From: Citreimonas salinaria
GTDB taxonomy: Bacteria; Pseudomonadota; Alphaproteobacteria; Rhodobacterales; Rhodobacteraceae
NCBI RefSeq assembly: GCF_900107235.1
Contig: NZ_FNPF01000009.1
Coordinates: 62,001 to 126,000 of the forward strand
DNA: 64,000 nucleotides
Reading direction: 5' to 3'
The position numbers were made by a program, and so were the translations under genes. Under the pieces are notes generated by a model, which saw only the letters and a list, made by a program, of their open reading frames with translations, searched no databases and was not told where the DNA came from. Positions 19,458 to 27,425 of the stretch are shown one piece after another. Within the stretch, counting starts at the first letter, position 1, and every line of letters begins with the position of its first letter.

Positions 19458-21041
19458 GTGGCACGGATAGCCTACATTCTGCTGTGCCACGACGACGCGG
19501 ACGCGGCAATCGCGCTGGTGCGTAGTCTGACTGCGGCGGGCGATGCGGTGGCGGTGCACCTGGACGCGCGGGCCCCGCGCGGGACGTGGCAGGCGCTGTG
19601 CGAAGGCTTGTCCGGGAATGCGAACGTGGTCTTCGCGCCCCGGCGCACGCGCTGCGGCTGGGGCGAATGGAGCCTGGTGCGCGCGACGCTCGACGCGCTG
19701 CGGGCCGCGCGCGATGCCTTTGCCGACGCCACGCATTTCTTCCTGATCTCGGCGGACTGCATGCCGATCAAGTCGGCCGGGCACATCCACGCGCAGCTCG
19801 ACGCGCACAACGTGGACCGGATCGAAAGCGCCGATTTCTTCGCCTCCAACTGGATCAGGACCGGCTGGACCGAAGAGCGCCTGATCTACCGCCACTGGTT
19901 CAACGAACGCACCCAGAAGCGCCGCTTCTACGCGATGTACGAAATTCAGAGGCGCCTTGGCCTGACCCGCGCGATCCCCGATGACCTGCGGGTGATGATC
20001 GGGTCGCAATGGTGGTGCCTGCGGCGCGCGACCGTCGACGCGGTGCTGGACTTCCTGACCGCGCGTCCCGAGGTGGAGCGGCTCTTCCGGACCACCTGGA
20101 TCCCCGACGAGACAATCTTCCAGACGCTGGTTCGGCATCTGGTGCCCGAGGCGGAGATCGATAACCGTCCGCCGACGTTCCTGACGTTCACGGATTACGG
20201 TATGCCGGTGGTCTTCCACGACGATCACTACGACATGCTCGTCGGCCAACGCGAGTTGTTCGCGCGCAAGATCAGCCGCGAGGCGCTCGACCTGCGCCGC
20301 CGGCTGCACATGCTCTACACCGCCGAGGGCGTCGGGTTTACGGTCTCGGACGAAGGGCGGGCGCTTCACGCCTTCCTGACGGGCCAGGGTCGGATCGGCC
20401 AGCGTTTCGCGCCCCGCTTCTGGGAGCGGGCGGCGACGCCGGATCCCGACTGGGATCTGATGATCCTGGTCTGCAAGAAGCGCGACGTCGGCAAGCGGCT
20501 GGTGGGGCGGATTCGCGAGGCGACGGGGCTTGCGTGCCACGATTACCTGTTCGACGAGGAAGATTGCCCGCTGCCCGACCTCGGCGGCGTGGCGACGACG
20601 CTGGAAAAGCGCGGGCGTCACCGGCGCGCGGCGCTGCAAGTGCTGTACGAGCATCACGATACCGATCGCCTGCTGATCTGCCTCGATCCCCAAAGCCACG
20701 CGCTGATAGACGATTTCGCCCGCGACCGGAACCGCACCCGGCTGCTGGAGGTGCAATGCGACCATTCCGATGCCTGGCTGGCGGGCCATGCGAGGCGTCT
20801 GGGCCTCGCCGGGGCGCACACGTCCGACGCGGCGCTGTCGGACCTCTTGCCCAGCCTGCGCAACGCGATCATGCATGAACGCGATCGAATCCGGTCCGCC
20901 CGCCACGCCGACCACGTCCGCATCCGCGAGGGTGACGCGCCCGCCGCGATTGCCGCCGCGCTGGAGGCGTTCCTGGCGGTCGAGCGCGACATCGCGGACC
21001 GGATCGCCGACCAGAACGGCCTGTTTGCCGACGAGGAGTGA
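19458..21041 (+). CDS. GT14-type glycosyltransferase with C-terminal DUF5928 domain
   Basis: 527 residues from a GTG at 19458 giving MARIAYILLCHDD; a G-rich stretch precedes it, and the upstream in-frame sequence looks non-coding. Residues 1-270 resemble core-2/I-branching beta-1,6-N-acetylglucosaminyltransferases (AYILLCHDD start, FLISADCMPIKS, GSQWWCLRR, TWIPDETIFQT). The C-terminal 200 residues match the DUF5928 type found fused to this enzyme in Rhodobacterales. Probably adds sugar branches to a surface or capsular glycan in the cytosol. The hinT gene follows four bases after its stop, so they are cotranscribed. Confidence 0.85.
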   Translation: MARIAYILLCHDDADAAIALVRSLTAAGDAVAVHLDARAPRGTWQALCEGLSGNANVVFAPRRTRCGWGEWSLVRATLDALRAARDAFADATHFFLISADCMPIKSAGHIHAQLDAHNVDRIESADFFASNWIRTGWTEERLIYRHWFNERTQKRRFYAMYEIQRRLGLTRAIPDDLRVMIGSQWWCLRRATVDAVLDFLTARPEVERLFRTTWIPDETIFQTLVRHLVPEAEIDNRPPTFLTFTDYGMPVVFHDDHYDMLVGQRELFARKISREALDLRRRLHMLYTAEGVGFTVSDEGRALHAFLTGQGRIGQRFAPRFWERAATPDPDWDLMILVCKKRDVGKRLVGRIREATGLACHDYLFDEEDCPLPDLGGVATTLEKRGRHRRAALQVLYEHHDTDRLLICLDPQSHALIDDFARDRNRTRLLEVQCDHSDAWLAGHARRLGLAGAHTSDAALSDLLPSLRNAIMHERDRIRSARHADHVRIREGDAPAAIAAALEAFLAVERDIADRIADQNGLFADEE

Positions 21042-21045
21042 GCCA

Positions 21046-21414
21046 ATGCCTTTCGAATACGACGACCAGAACATCTTCGCGAAGATCCTGCGCGGCGAGA
21101 TTCCCAATGACACCGTGTTGGAAACCGAGCACAGCCTTGCGTTCCGCGACATCCGCCCGCAGGCGCCGATCCACGTGCTGGTGATCCCGCGCGGGCGCTA
21201 TGTCAGCTTCGATCATTTCGCCCAAGAGGCGTCCGAGGCCGAGATCGTCGATTTCGTGCGCGCGGTGGGGGAGGTGTGCCGGATGGCAGGCGTCGAGGCG
21301 GACGGCTTCCGGCTGATCGCGAACGCGGGCAAGCACGGCGTGCAGGATGTGCCGCACCTGCACGTCCACATCCTGGCAGGACGTTCGCTGGGGCGGATGC
21401 TGTCGCCAGCCTGA
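21046..21414 (+). CDS. hinT: HIT family nucleotide-binding protein (HinT-like)
   Basis: 122 residues starting MPFEYDDQNIFAKILRGEIP, the usual N-terminus of bacterial HIT hydrolases. The histidine triad is HLHVHIL (His104, His106, His108). These cytosolic enzymes cleave purine nucleoside phosphoramidates and aminoacyl-adenylates. It starts four bases after the glycosyltransferase stop codon and therefore belongs to that transcript. The ABC transporter ATPase gene converges on it, with a 141-base gap where I see no clear terminator. Confidence 0.92.
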   Translation: MPFEYDDQNIFAKILRGEIPNDTVLETEHSLAFRDIRPQAPIHVLVIPRGRYVSFDHFAQEASEAEIVDFVRAVGEVCRMAGVEADGFRLIANAGKHGVQDVPHLHVHILAGRSLGRMLSPA

Positions 21415-21555
21415 ACCGGGCGCTGCCATGCGGAGCAGGCCTGCGGCCCGCGCCGGTCATCTCGTCCGTCGCGTTTCACGCGGCGTCCTCGGGATGCGCA
21501 CGAACGCCGGAGGCGGGCATCTCCGTGCCTGTCGGCGAGGTGGCGAAGGGCGGGG

Positions 21556-22482
21556 TCAGGCGGCGGGTTTCGAGCGGGTCAGCGACAGGAACACGTCCTG
21601 AAGGTCGGCCTGCTCGGTGCGCACATCGCGGATGCGGATACCCTGCGCGCGCACCGCTTCCAGCACGTCCTCGGCCGACATGCGCCCCGAGCGGTAGCTG
21701 AGCGCGATCGTGCCGTCATCGCGCCGCTCGGGCGTCAGCCCGTCTGCGTGGGGCAGGGTGTCCGGCGCGTTCTCGGGCGTGATCACCATGGTCTTGGCAT
21801 CGAGCTGACCCAGCAGGTTCGTCGTGCTGTCGCGCGCCACTAGATCGCCGTGGTTGATGATGGCGATCTCGTCGCACATCTCCTCGGCTTCCTCAAGGTA
21901 GTGCGTGGTGAGGATAATCGTCATGCCGCGCTCGCGGTTCAGCTTGCGGACGTTCTCCCACAGCATCTGGCGCAGCTCGATGTCGACGCCGGCGGTAGGC
22001 TCGTCCAGAACCAGCACCTGCGGGTGGTGGACCAGCGCCTTGGCCAGCAGGAGCCGGCGCCGCATGCCGCCCGACAGGGTGCGGGCATAGGCCTCGGCCT
22101 TGTCGGACAGGCCGACCATCTCCAGGATCTCGTCGCTGCGGCGGTGCGATTTCGGCACGCCGTAAAGCCCCGCCTGCACCTCGAGCGCGCCGCGCGGGGT
22201 GAAGAACGGATCGAGGTTCAGTTCCTGCGGCATCACCCCGATCGAGGCGCGCGACTGGCGCGGGTTGTCGTCCTGGTCCCAGCCCCAGATCCGGACCTTG
22301 CCCGCGGTCTTGATCACCAGCCCGGCGAGGATGTTGATCAGCGTCGACTTGCCCGCGCCGTTGGGCCCCAAAAGCCCGAAGACAGAGCCCGCCGGGACGG
22401 TCAGGTCGATGTCGCGCAGGGCCCGGTGGCCACCGTCGTAGGTCTTGGAGAGGCCCTCGATGCGGATCGCGTCCTGTGTCAT
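21556..22482 (-). CDS. ABC-2 transporter ATP-binding protein
   Basis: 308 residues from the ATG at 22482 (GGGA upstream); another ATG seven codons earlier is possible. Walker A GPNGAGKST, signature LSGGMRRRLLLAKAL, Walker B VLVLDEPT, and the D-loop/His switch of TTHYLEEAEEMCDEI identify a DrrA/YadG-type ATPase of the ABC-2 exporter class. A C-terminal regulatory domain follows. The natural partner is the permease at 22780-23589 on the same strand, but a zinc-finger gene on the opposite strand sits between them. The substrate is unknown; drugs, lipids or polysaccharides are exported by relatives. Confidence 0.92.
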   Translation of the reverse strand: MTQDAIRIEGLSKTYDGGHRALRDIDLTVPAGSVFGLLGPNGAGKSTLINILAGLVIKTAGKVRIWGWDQDDNPRQSRASIGVMPQELNLDPFFTPRGALEVQAGLYGVPKSHRRSDEILEMVGLSDKAEAYARTLSGGMRRRLLLAKALVHHPQVLVLDEPTAGVDIELRQMLWENVRKLNRERGMTIILTTHYLEEAEEMCDEIAIINHGDLVARDSTTNLLGQLDAKTMVITPENAPDTLPHADGLTPERRDDGTIALSYRSGRMSAEDVLEAVRAQGIRIRDVRTEQADLQDVFLSLTRSKPAA

Positions 22483-22553
22483 GCCGTCCCTTGCTCCTGC
22501 CATGCGCTTAATTCATAACGCATGTAGGCCAAGCTTCAGCGAAAGGGAATGGC

Positions 22554-22751
22554 ATGAGCTTTGACGCGCCCGAGACCAAGATCGTCGACAGCCACCGCGT
22601 GGCCTGCGATGGCGGCGAGGGTGCGCTGGGTCATCCCCGCGTCTGGCTGATGATCCCCGCGACGCAGGGTTGGGTGGAATGCCCCTATTGCGACGCGCGC
22701 TATGTCCACCGCGACCACGCCGGCGATACGACCACGGGACCTGCGGCCTGA
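22554..22751 (+). CDS. CHCC zinc-finger protein
   Basis: 65 residues. The four metal ligands of the zf-CHCC family (a relative of the complex I accessory subunit NDUFS6) are Cys18, His27, Cys43 and Cys46, within HRVACDG, HPRVWL and CPYCDARYV. The bacterial family probably binds zinc; a role with respiratory complex I or its assembly is inferred from the eukaryotic relative. The gene lies in antisense orientation between the two halves of an ABC transporter, divergent from the ATPase gene and convergent with the permease gene. Confidence 0.88.
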   Translation: MSFDAPETKIVDSHRVACDGGEGALGHPRVWLMIPATQGWVECPYCDARYVHRDHAGDTTTGPAA

Positions 22752-22779
22752 AGGCTGTGCGACCGACCGGCGCTTCGGC

Positions 22780-23589
22780 TCAGGCCTTCAGACGATAGCC
22801 GCGCCGGAACATCCACCAGGTCACCGCGCAGACGCCCAGCGTCCAGGCCAGCGAGAAGAGGAAGCCGAACAGGGGATCGCTGTCGCTGACGTCGATCATG
22901 CCGTAGCGCACCCCGTCGATCAAGTAGAAGACCGGGTTCGCGTGGGTGATCTGGTAGAGCCCCTGCGGCAGCGCCTCGGCCGAGTAGAAGGTACCCGACA
23001 GGAAGGCCAGCGGTGTGATGACGAAGTTCGTGATCGCCGCCATCTGGTCGAACTTGTTGGCGAAGATCCCCGCCAGCATTCCCAGCGCCGACAGGAAGGT
23101 CGCGCCCAGCAGGACGAAGGCCAGCGCGATCAGCGGATGCGCCGGCACGATCCCCACGAAAAGCGCGAAGGCGATCGTGATCACCACCGCCACCACCAGC
23201 CCGCGCGCCACGCCGCCGGCGAGGTAGCCCAGCACCAGCTCTCCGGGCGACAGTGGCGGCATCAGCGTGTCGACGATGTTGCCCTGCACCTTCGCGATCA
23301 CGATCGAACTGGACGTGTTGGCGAAGGCGTTCTGGATCACCGTCATCATCAGGATGCCCGGCGCGATGAAGGTGGTGAAGTCGACGCCCATCACGTCGCC
23401 CCGGCGCGGCCCGATGGCGATCGAGAAGATCACCATGAACAGCCCCGCCGTCACCAGCGGCGCGGCCAGCGTCTGGGTCCAGACGTTGAGGAAGCGCAGC
23501 ACCTCGCGCTCGGCCAGTGTGTAGAGGCCCAGCCAGTTGACGCGACCGAAGCGGCGATCGCCGGGGGCGTAGCTTTGCGTGTCGGGCAT
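22780..23589 (-). CDS. ABC-2 transporter permease
   Basis: 269 residues with about six membrane helices, and the ABC-2 features NVWTQTLAAPLVTAGLFMVI (35-54), FTTFIAPGILMMTVIQNAFA and PLAFLSGTFYSAEALP. It resembles the YadH/NodJ group of permeases and should pair with the ATPase at 21556-22482. The ATG at 23589 has GGAGCC-like purines upstream. Its stop is 28 bases from the stop of the oppositely oriented zinc-finger gene. The gcrA gene is divergent. Confidence 0.92.
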   Translation of the reverse strand: MPDTQSYAPGDRRFGRVNWLGLYTLAEREVLRFLNVWTQTLAAPLVTAGLFMVIFSIAIGPRRGDVMGVDFTTFIAPGILMMTVIQNAFANTSSSIVIAKVQGNIVDTLMPPLSPGELVLGYLAGGVARGLVVAVVITIAFALFVGIVPAHPLIALAFVLLGATFLSALGMLAGIFANKFDQMAAITNFVITPLAFLSGTFYSAEALPQGLYQITHANPVFYLIDGVRYGMIDVSDSDPLFGFLFSLAWTLGVCAVTWWMFRRGYRLKA

Positions 23590-23618
23590 GTCCGGCTCCT
23601 TGACACGAGACGCGCGTC

Positions 23619-23646
23619 TTGTAACCGCGCAGGCGATGATTACAAT
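23619..23646 (+). promoter_or_regulatory. putative gcrA promoter
   Basis: TTGTAA (23619-23624) and TACAAT (23641-23646) are separated by 16 bases, a good match to a sigma-70-type promoter, with a start expected near 23653. A TTGACA at 23600-23605 lies too close to the first element to pair with it at the usual spacing. The predicted start lies just before the leader hairpin. Confidence 0.4.
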
Positions 23647-23666
23647 AGGCGCAACGGAATTGCTGG

Positions 23667-23696
23667 GCGGCCACGGTGAAGCGCGGCCGCTTTTTT
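23667..23696 (+). terminator. terminator-like hairpin in the gcrA leader
   Basis: GCGGCC (23667-23672) pairs with GGCCGC (23685-23690) around a 12-base loop and is followed directly by six T residues. It has intrinsic-terminator form and lies only 15 bases before the gcrA start codon, with the Shine-Dalgarno GAGGA (23701-23705) just after the T run. It could act as an attenuator, or end a short upstream transcript. Confidence 0.55.
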
Positions 23697-23711
23697 CAAT
23701 GAGGAATGCCC

Positions 23712-24320
23712 ATGTCCTGGACGGATGAACGAGTCGAGATGCTCAAGAAGATGTGGTCGGAAGGGCAGTCGGCAAGCCAGATCGCCAAGGAACTGGGTGG
23801 GGTGACGCGCAATGCCGTGATCGGCAAGGTTCACCGGCTGGGCCTGTCGAACCGCGCCGGAGCCGCACCGGCCCCCGCGGCGGCCGCCGCCCCGGCCCCC
23901 GAGCCGAAGCCCAAGGCCGAGGCCAAGCCGGCGAAGGAACAGCCGCGCCCGATGCGCGAGGCGACGCCGCCGCCCGCGGCTCCGGCCGCAGCACCGGAAG
24001 AGGTGGCGAACGATCCCGACCCCGCGCCGCAGCCGCTGCGCAAGCAGATCATTCCCGCGGGCCAGCCTCTGCCGCCGCAGCCTTCGGCGAACGAGATCAG
24101 CCCCGAGGCGCTCGCCAAGGTCAGTGCGATCGAGAAGAAGGCCAAGCGGCTGACGCTGATGGAACTGACCGAGCGGACGTGCAAGTGGCCCGTCGGTGAC
24201 CCGGCAACGCCGGATTTCTGGTTCTGTGGTCTGCCGGTCCAGCAGGGCAAACCTTACTGCGAGGCGCATGTGGGCGTGGCATTCCAGCCGATGTCGTCGC
24301 GCCGCGACCGCCGCCGCTGA
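23712..24320 (+). CDS. gcrA: GcrA cell-cycle transcriptional regulator
   Basis: 202 residues. The N-terminal helix-turn-helix begins MSWTDERVEMLKKMW, followed by SASQIAKELGG and TRNAVIGKVHRLGLS, the GcrA DNA/sigma-binding region. A Pro/Ala/Lys-rich linker (about 48-125) leads to the C-terminal zinc-like segment TCKWPVGDP...FCGLP...PYC. In alphaproteobacteria GcrA acts with RNA polymerase on promoters methylated at GANTC by CcrM to drive S-phase genes. The ATG at 23712 is preferred to that at 23706 because GAGGA sits six bases before it. A terminator-like hairpin is in the leader. Confidence 0.95.
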   Translation: MSWTDERVEMLKKMWSEGQSASQIAKELGGVTRNAVIGKVHRLGLSNRAGAAPAPAAAAAPAPEPKPKAEAKPAKEQPRPMREATPPPAAPAAAPEEVANDPDPAPQPLRKQIIPAGQPLPPQPSANEISPEALAKVSAIEKKAKRLTLMELTERTCKWPVGDPATPDFWFCGLPVQQGKPYCEAHVGVAFQPMSSRRDRRR

Positions 24321-24348
24321 CGCGGCATCCGATCTTCCGCAACGAAAG

Positions 24349-24372
24349 ACGGCCGCCCCTCGGGGCGGCCGT
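24349..24372. terminator. bidirectional terminator between gcrA and the SBP gene
   Basis: An 11-bp perfect GC-rich stem (24349-24359 with 24362-24372) lies between two convergent genes, 28 bases after the gcrA stop and 26 bases after the opposing stop. The flanks are AAAG on one side and GTTTC on the other, so short T runs follow the stem on both strands. Confidence 0.7.
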
Positions 24373-24398
24373 TTCGCATCTCTTAGCCGTGTCCGCGG

Positions 24399-25868
24399 CT
24401 ACTCGGTCCAGCGCACGTCCGTCAGGTCGACAGCCTGCGTGGGTGCGTTGGTCCACAAGCCTTCGATCCGGGCATCGGCCACCGTGGCCACGCCAAGCTG
24501 GAACAGGTAGGCGTTGACGTAGTCCTCGGCGATGATCCGCTGCGCCTCGGCCAGAAGGTTGCCGCGTTCATCCGGGTCGGCGGTCGCGCCCAGGCGCTCC
24601 ATCACGTCCTGGAAGGCGGGGTTGTCGTAGCCGAAGTAATAGTCGGGCCGGGCGTAGATGTTGATGTCCATCGGCTCGGTATGGCTGACGATGGTCAGGC
24701 CGAAATCCCGGCCGCGGAAGACCTCTTCCAGCCACTGCGCCCATTCGAGGTTGGTGATCTCGGTCTCGATCCCGACTTCACGCAGCTGGCTGGCGATGAT
24801 CTCTCCGCCGCGGCGGGCATAGGACGGCGGCGGCAGCTTCAGCGTGGTGGTGAAGCCGTCGGGGTAGCCCGCCTCGGCCAGCAATTCGCGGGCGCGCTCG
24901 GGGTCGTGGGGCGACAGCTCGAGCAGGTCGACGTAGTCGGGGTGGTGCGGCGCGAAATGGGTGCCGATCGGGGTGCCCTGGCCGAACATGGCGCCGTTGA
25001 TCACCGCCTGCCGGTCGATCGCGTGAGCGATGGCCTGGCGGACGCGGACGTCATTCAGCGGCTTCTGCTGGTTGTTGATGCCGAGGATCGTCTCGCCTTC
25101 GGTCGAGCCTTCGAGGACCTGGAAGCGCGGGTCGGCCGCGAACTGCGGCAGGTTCTCGGGTGCCGGGTAGCTGTAGAAGGCGTCGATGTCCTGCGCCATC
25201 ATCGCGGCGAAGGCGGCGGTCGGGTCCGAGATGAACTGGAACGTCGCCTCGGTCAGCGCAGGCGCCTCGCCCCAGTAATCCTCGTAGCGTTCCAGCGTGA
25301 TGCGGTCGCCCTGGATCCACTCGTCGAACTGGAAGGGGCCGGTGCCGACCGGGTCGGACTTGATCGTGTCGATGCTTTCGGGCGCCACGATAACCGCGTC
25401 GCCCCAGGCGAGGTTGAACAGCAGGCTGCCGTCGGGCTGGGACAGGGTCAGGCGGACGGTCTGCGGGTCGACGGCCTCGACGGTGTCGATGTTCTCGAAC
25501 AGGACCTTCTGGGCGTTCTGACTGTCCTCGGCCATGGCGCGCTCGAACGAGAAGACCACGTCCTCGGCCGTCAGGTCGGTGCCGTCGTGGAAGGTCACGC
25601 CGTCCTGCAGGGTGAAGGTGTATGTCAGGCCGTCCTCGGAAATCTCCCAGTCCGAGGCGAGGCCGGGCTCGACGGCTCCGGTCTCGGTGAAGCGGGTGAG
25701 GCCCTCGAACACGTTGGAATAGAGGACCTGGTCGATCGCGCCGGCGGCGGCCGAGGTCGGGTCCAGATGCGGCGGTTCGAGCTGCAGCGCGATGGTCAGA
25801 TCGGTCTGCTGGGCCATGGCGGCGGTGCCCGACAGAAGCAGGGCTGCGAGGGTGAGATGGCGGGTCAT
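24399..25868 (-). CDS. periplasmic peptide-type ABC solute-binding protein
   Basis: 489 residues from the ATG at 25868 (GGGAGG upstream). A signal peptide ends GTAAMA before QQ, and the SBP_bac_5 fold follows (IALQLEPPHLDPTSAAAGAI; YTFTLQDGVTFHDG; DVRVRQAIAHAIDRQAVI). It binds an oligopeptide, dipeptide or similar ligand in the periplasm for a Dpp/Opp-type ABC importer. No permease or ATPase genes are adjacent, so it is an orphan here or uses a distant transporter. A perfect 19-bp palindrome 63 bases upstream suggests regulation by a dedicated repressor. The M20 deacylase gene lies upstream on the same strand. Confidence 0.9.
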   Translation of the reverse strand: MTRHLTLAALLLSGTAAMAQQTDLTIALQLEPPHLDPTSAAAGAIDQVLYSNVFEGLTRFTETGAVEPGLASDWEISEDGLTYTFTLQDGVTFHDGTDLTAEDVVFSFERAMAEDSQNAQKVLFENIDTVEAVDPQTVRLTLSQPDGSLLFNLAWGDAVIVAPESIDTIKSDPVGTGPFQFDEWIQGDRITLERYEDYWGEAPALTEATFQFISDPTAAFAAMMAQDIDAFYSYPAPENLPQFAADPRFQVLEGSTEGETILGINNQQKPLNDVRVRQAIAHAIDRQAVINGAMFGQGTPIGTHFAPHHPDYVDLLELSPHDPERARELLAEAGYPDGFTTTLKLPPPSYARRGGEIIASQLREVGIETEITNLEWAQWLEEVFRGRDFGLTIVSHTEPMDINIYARPDYYFGYDNPAFQDVMERLGATADPDERGNLLAEAQRIIAEDYVNAYLFQLGVATVADARIEGLWTNAPTQAVDLTDVRWTE

Positions 25869-25931
25869 GGGGGCCTCCCGGTGGTTGACGGGACGAGAGT
25901 GCCGCCAAGCCCCGCGGGACGCAAGCGCCCT

Positions 25932-25950
25932 ATGTCCCACGGTGGGACAT
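25932..25950. promoter_or_regulatory. 19-bp palindrome, probable operator of the SBP gene
   Basis: ATGTCCCAC and GTGGGACAT flank a single central G, a perfect 9-1-9 dyad 63 bases upstream of the solute-binding-protein start. The length and symmetry suit a dimeric repressor; the family of the regulator cannot be told from the site. Confidence 0.55.
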
Positions 25951-26032
25951 CGGGGCGCCCCAGCAAAATCAATGCCTTGCGGAGACGGATTCAGGATCGC
26001 TTAACGATTGACCGGTTCTCGTGGCTGCGAGG

Positions 26033-27322
26033 CTAGGGTAGCAGCAGCGTCTCCAGCGCCCGGCCCATGACGCGCGCGCTGGCGATCATGTCGTCGACCG
26101 AAACCCATTCGTCGGGCTTGTGGGCCAGTTCCAGAACGCCGGGCCCGTAGGCGATGCAGTTCTTCAACCGGCCGATCCGGTCGATGTGCTTCTGGTCGTA
26201 GGAGCCGGGCGAGGCGACATAGGCCGGGTCGTGGCCCGTCACTGCGCGGATCGCGCCCGCCACGGTGGTCACCACCGGCGCGTCGCGTTCGGTCATCGAG
26301 GGCGTGATGCGGTTGATCTCGCGCACCGCGTAGTCGAAGCGCGGGCGGGTCTCGCGCAGGTTTTCCAGCACGGCGATCACCTCGGCCTGCACGTCCTCGA
26401 ACGTCTCCTCGATCAGGTAGCGGCGGTCGATGGCGATGCGGCACGAATCCGGCACGCAGGCCGAGGGCAGGCCGGTGTAGTCGGTGGCCTGCTCGGGCTC
26501 GCCGCCGTGGATCGAGTTGATGTTGAGCGTGGCCTGACGCGCGCCGTCGGGGATGACCGGCATGTCGGTGCGCCGGTTGGCCAGAGCGGGGAACAGGTCA
26601 CGCTCGAACGCGTCGAGCACGGCGCCCATGTGGCGCACGGCGCAATCGCCGAGGAACGGCATCGAGCCGTGGGCGATCTCGCCCTTGGTCTCGATCTCGG
26701 CCCACCAGCCGCCGCGATGGCCCAGGCAGATGCGGTCGTGGCCCAAAGGCTCGGGGATGATGACGTGCTGCACGCGGGCAGGGTCGAAGTAGCCCTGCTC
26801 GGCCAGATAGGCGACGCCGCCGTAGCCGCCCGATTCCTCGTCGGCGGTGCCGCTGATCTCGATCGCGCCGGCGAAGTCGGGATGCTCCTCGATGAACGCC
26901 TCGGCCGCGATGATCGAGGCGGCAAGCCCGCCCTTCATGTCGCAGGTGCCGCGGCCGTAGATGCGGTCGCCGTCCAGTTCGGCGCCGAAGGGGTCGCGGG
27001 TCCAGCCGCTGCCCACCTCGACCACGTCGGTGTGCGAGTTGAAGTGCACGCAGTCGCCGGGGCGCGTGCCCTCGCGCCGCGCGACGATGTTCCAGCGCGG
27101 ATGCGCGTCGCTGTCGCCGGGGGCGCCCTCCGCGCGGATCAGCTGGCAGTCGAAGCCGCGCGGCGCGAGCCGGTCGCGCAGCAGTTCGCAGATGTCGCGG
27201 TAGAGGTCGCCCGGCGGGTTCAGGGTGGGGATGCGGACCAGCGCCTGCGTCAGTTCGATCAGGTCGTCGCGCTTGGCGGCGATCCTTTCGCCCAGCGGGT
27301 CCCGTGCATCCTGTCCGTCCAT
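26033..27322 (-). CDS. M20 metallo-deacylase, ArgE/DapE family
   Basis: 429 residues from the ATG at 27322 (AGGAGAG upstream). The dinuclear-zinc site is visible: His97 and Asp99 in NSHTDVV, Asp128 in GTCDMKGG, and Glu162/Glu163 in TADEESGG, with a later CIAYGPG loop carrying the DQKH histidine. The family contains acetylornithine deacetylases, succinyl-diaminopimelate desuccinylases and other N-acyl amino-acid hydrolases, so the exact substrate is undetermined. Cytosolic. It lies between the DUF2125 gene and the solute-binding protein gene on one strand, which may reflect uptake and hydrolysis of a peptide or N-acyl amino acid. Confidence 0.9.
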   Translation of the reverse strand: MDGQDARDPLGERIAAKRDDLIELTQALVRIPTLNPPGDLYRDICELLRDRLAPRGFDCQLIRAEGAPGDSDAHPRWNIVARREGTRPGDCVHFNSHTDVVEVGSGWTRDPFGAELDGDRIYGRGTCDMKGGLAASIIAAEAFIEEHPDFAGAIEISGTADEESGGYGGVAYLAEQGYFDPARVQHVIIPEPLGHDRICLGHRGGWWAEIETKGEIAHGSMPFLGDCAVRHMGAVLDAFERDLFPALANRRTDMPVIPDGARQATLNINSIHGGEPEQATDYTGLPSACVPDSCRIAIDRRYLIEETFEDVQAEVIAVLENLRETRPRFDYAVREINRITPSMTERDAPVVTTVAGAIRAVTGHDPAYVASPGSYDQKHIDRIGRLKNCIAYGPGVLELAHKPDEWVSVDDMIASARVMGRALETLLLP

Positions 27323-27366
27323 GCGTGCTCTCCTGCGTGCGTTCGTTTCCGGATCACTGTCCGGCT

Positions 27367-27380
27367 GTCCGCAAGCGGAC
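27367..27380. promoter_or_regulatory. inverted repeat upstream of the M20 gene
   Basis: GTCCGC-AA-GCGGAC, a 6-2-6 dyad 45 bases before the M20 start codon on the minus strand. It shares a GTCC/GGAC half-site core with the palindrome upstream of the next gene, so a common regulator is possible but unproven. Confidence 0.35.
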
Positions 27381-27425
27381 GCAAGGGGGCGGCGGCAGCC
27401 ATGAATGCGGCGATGCCCGCAGGCG

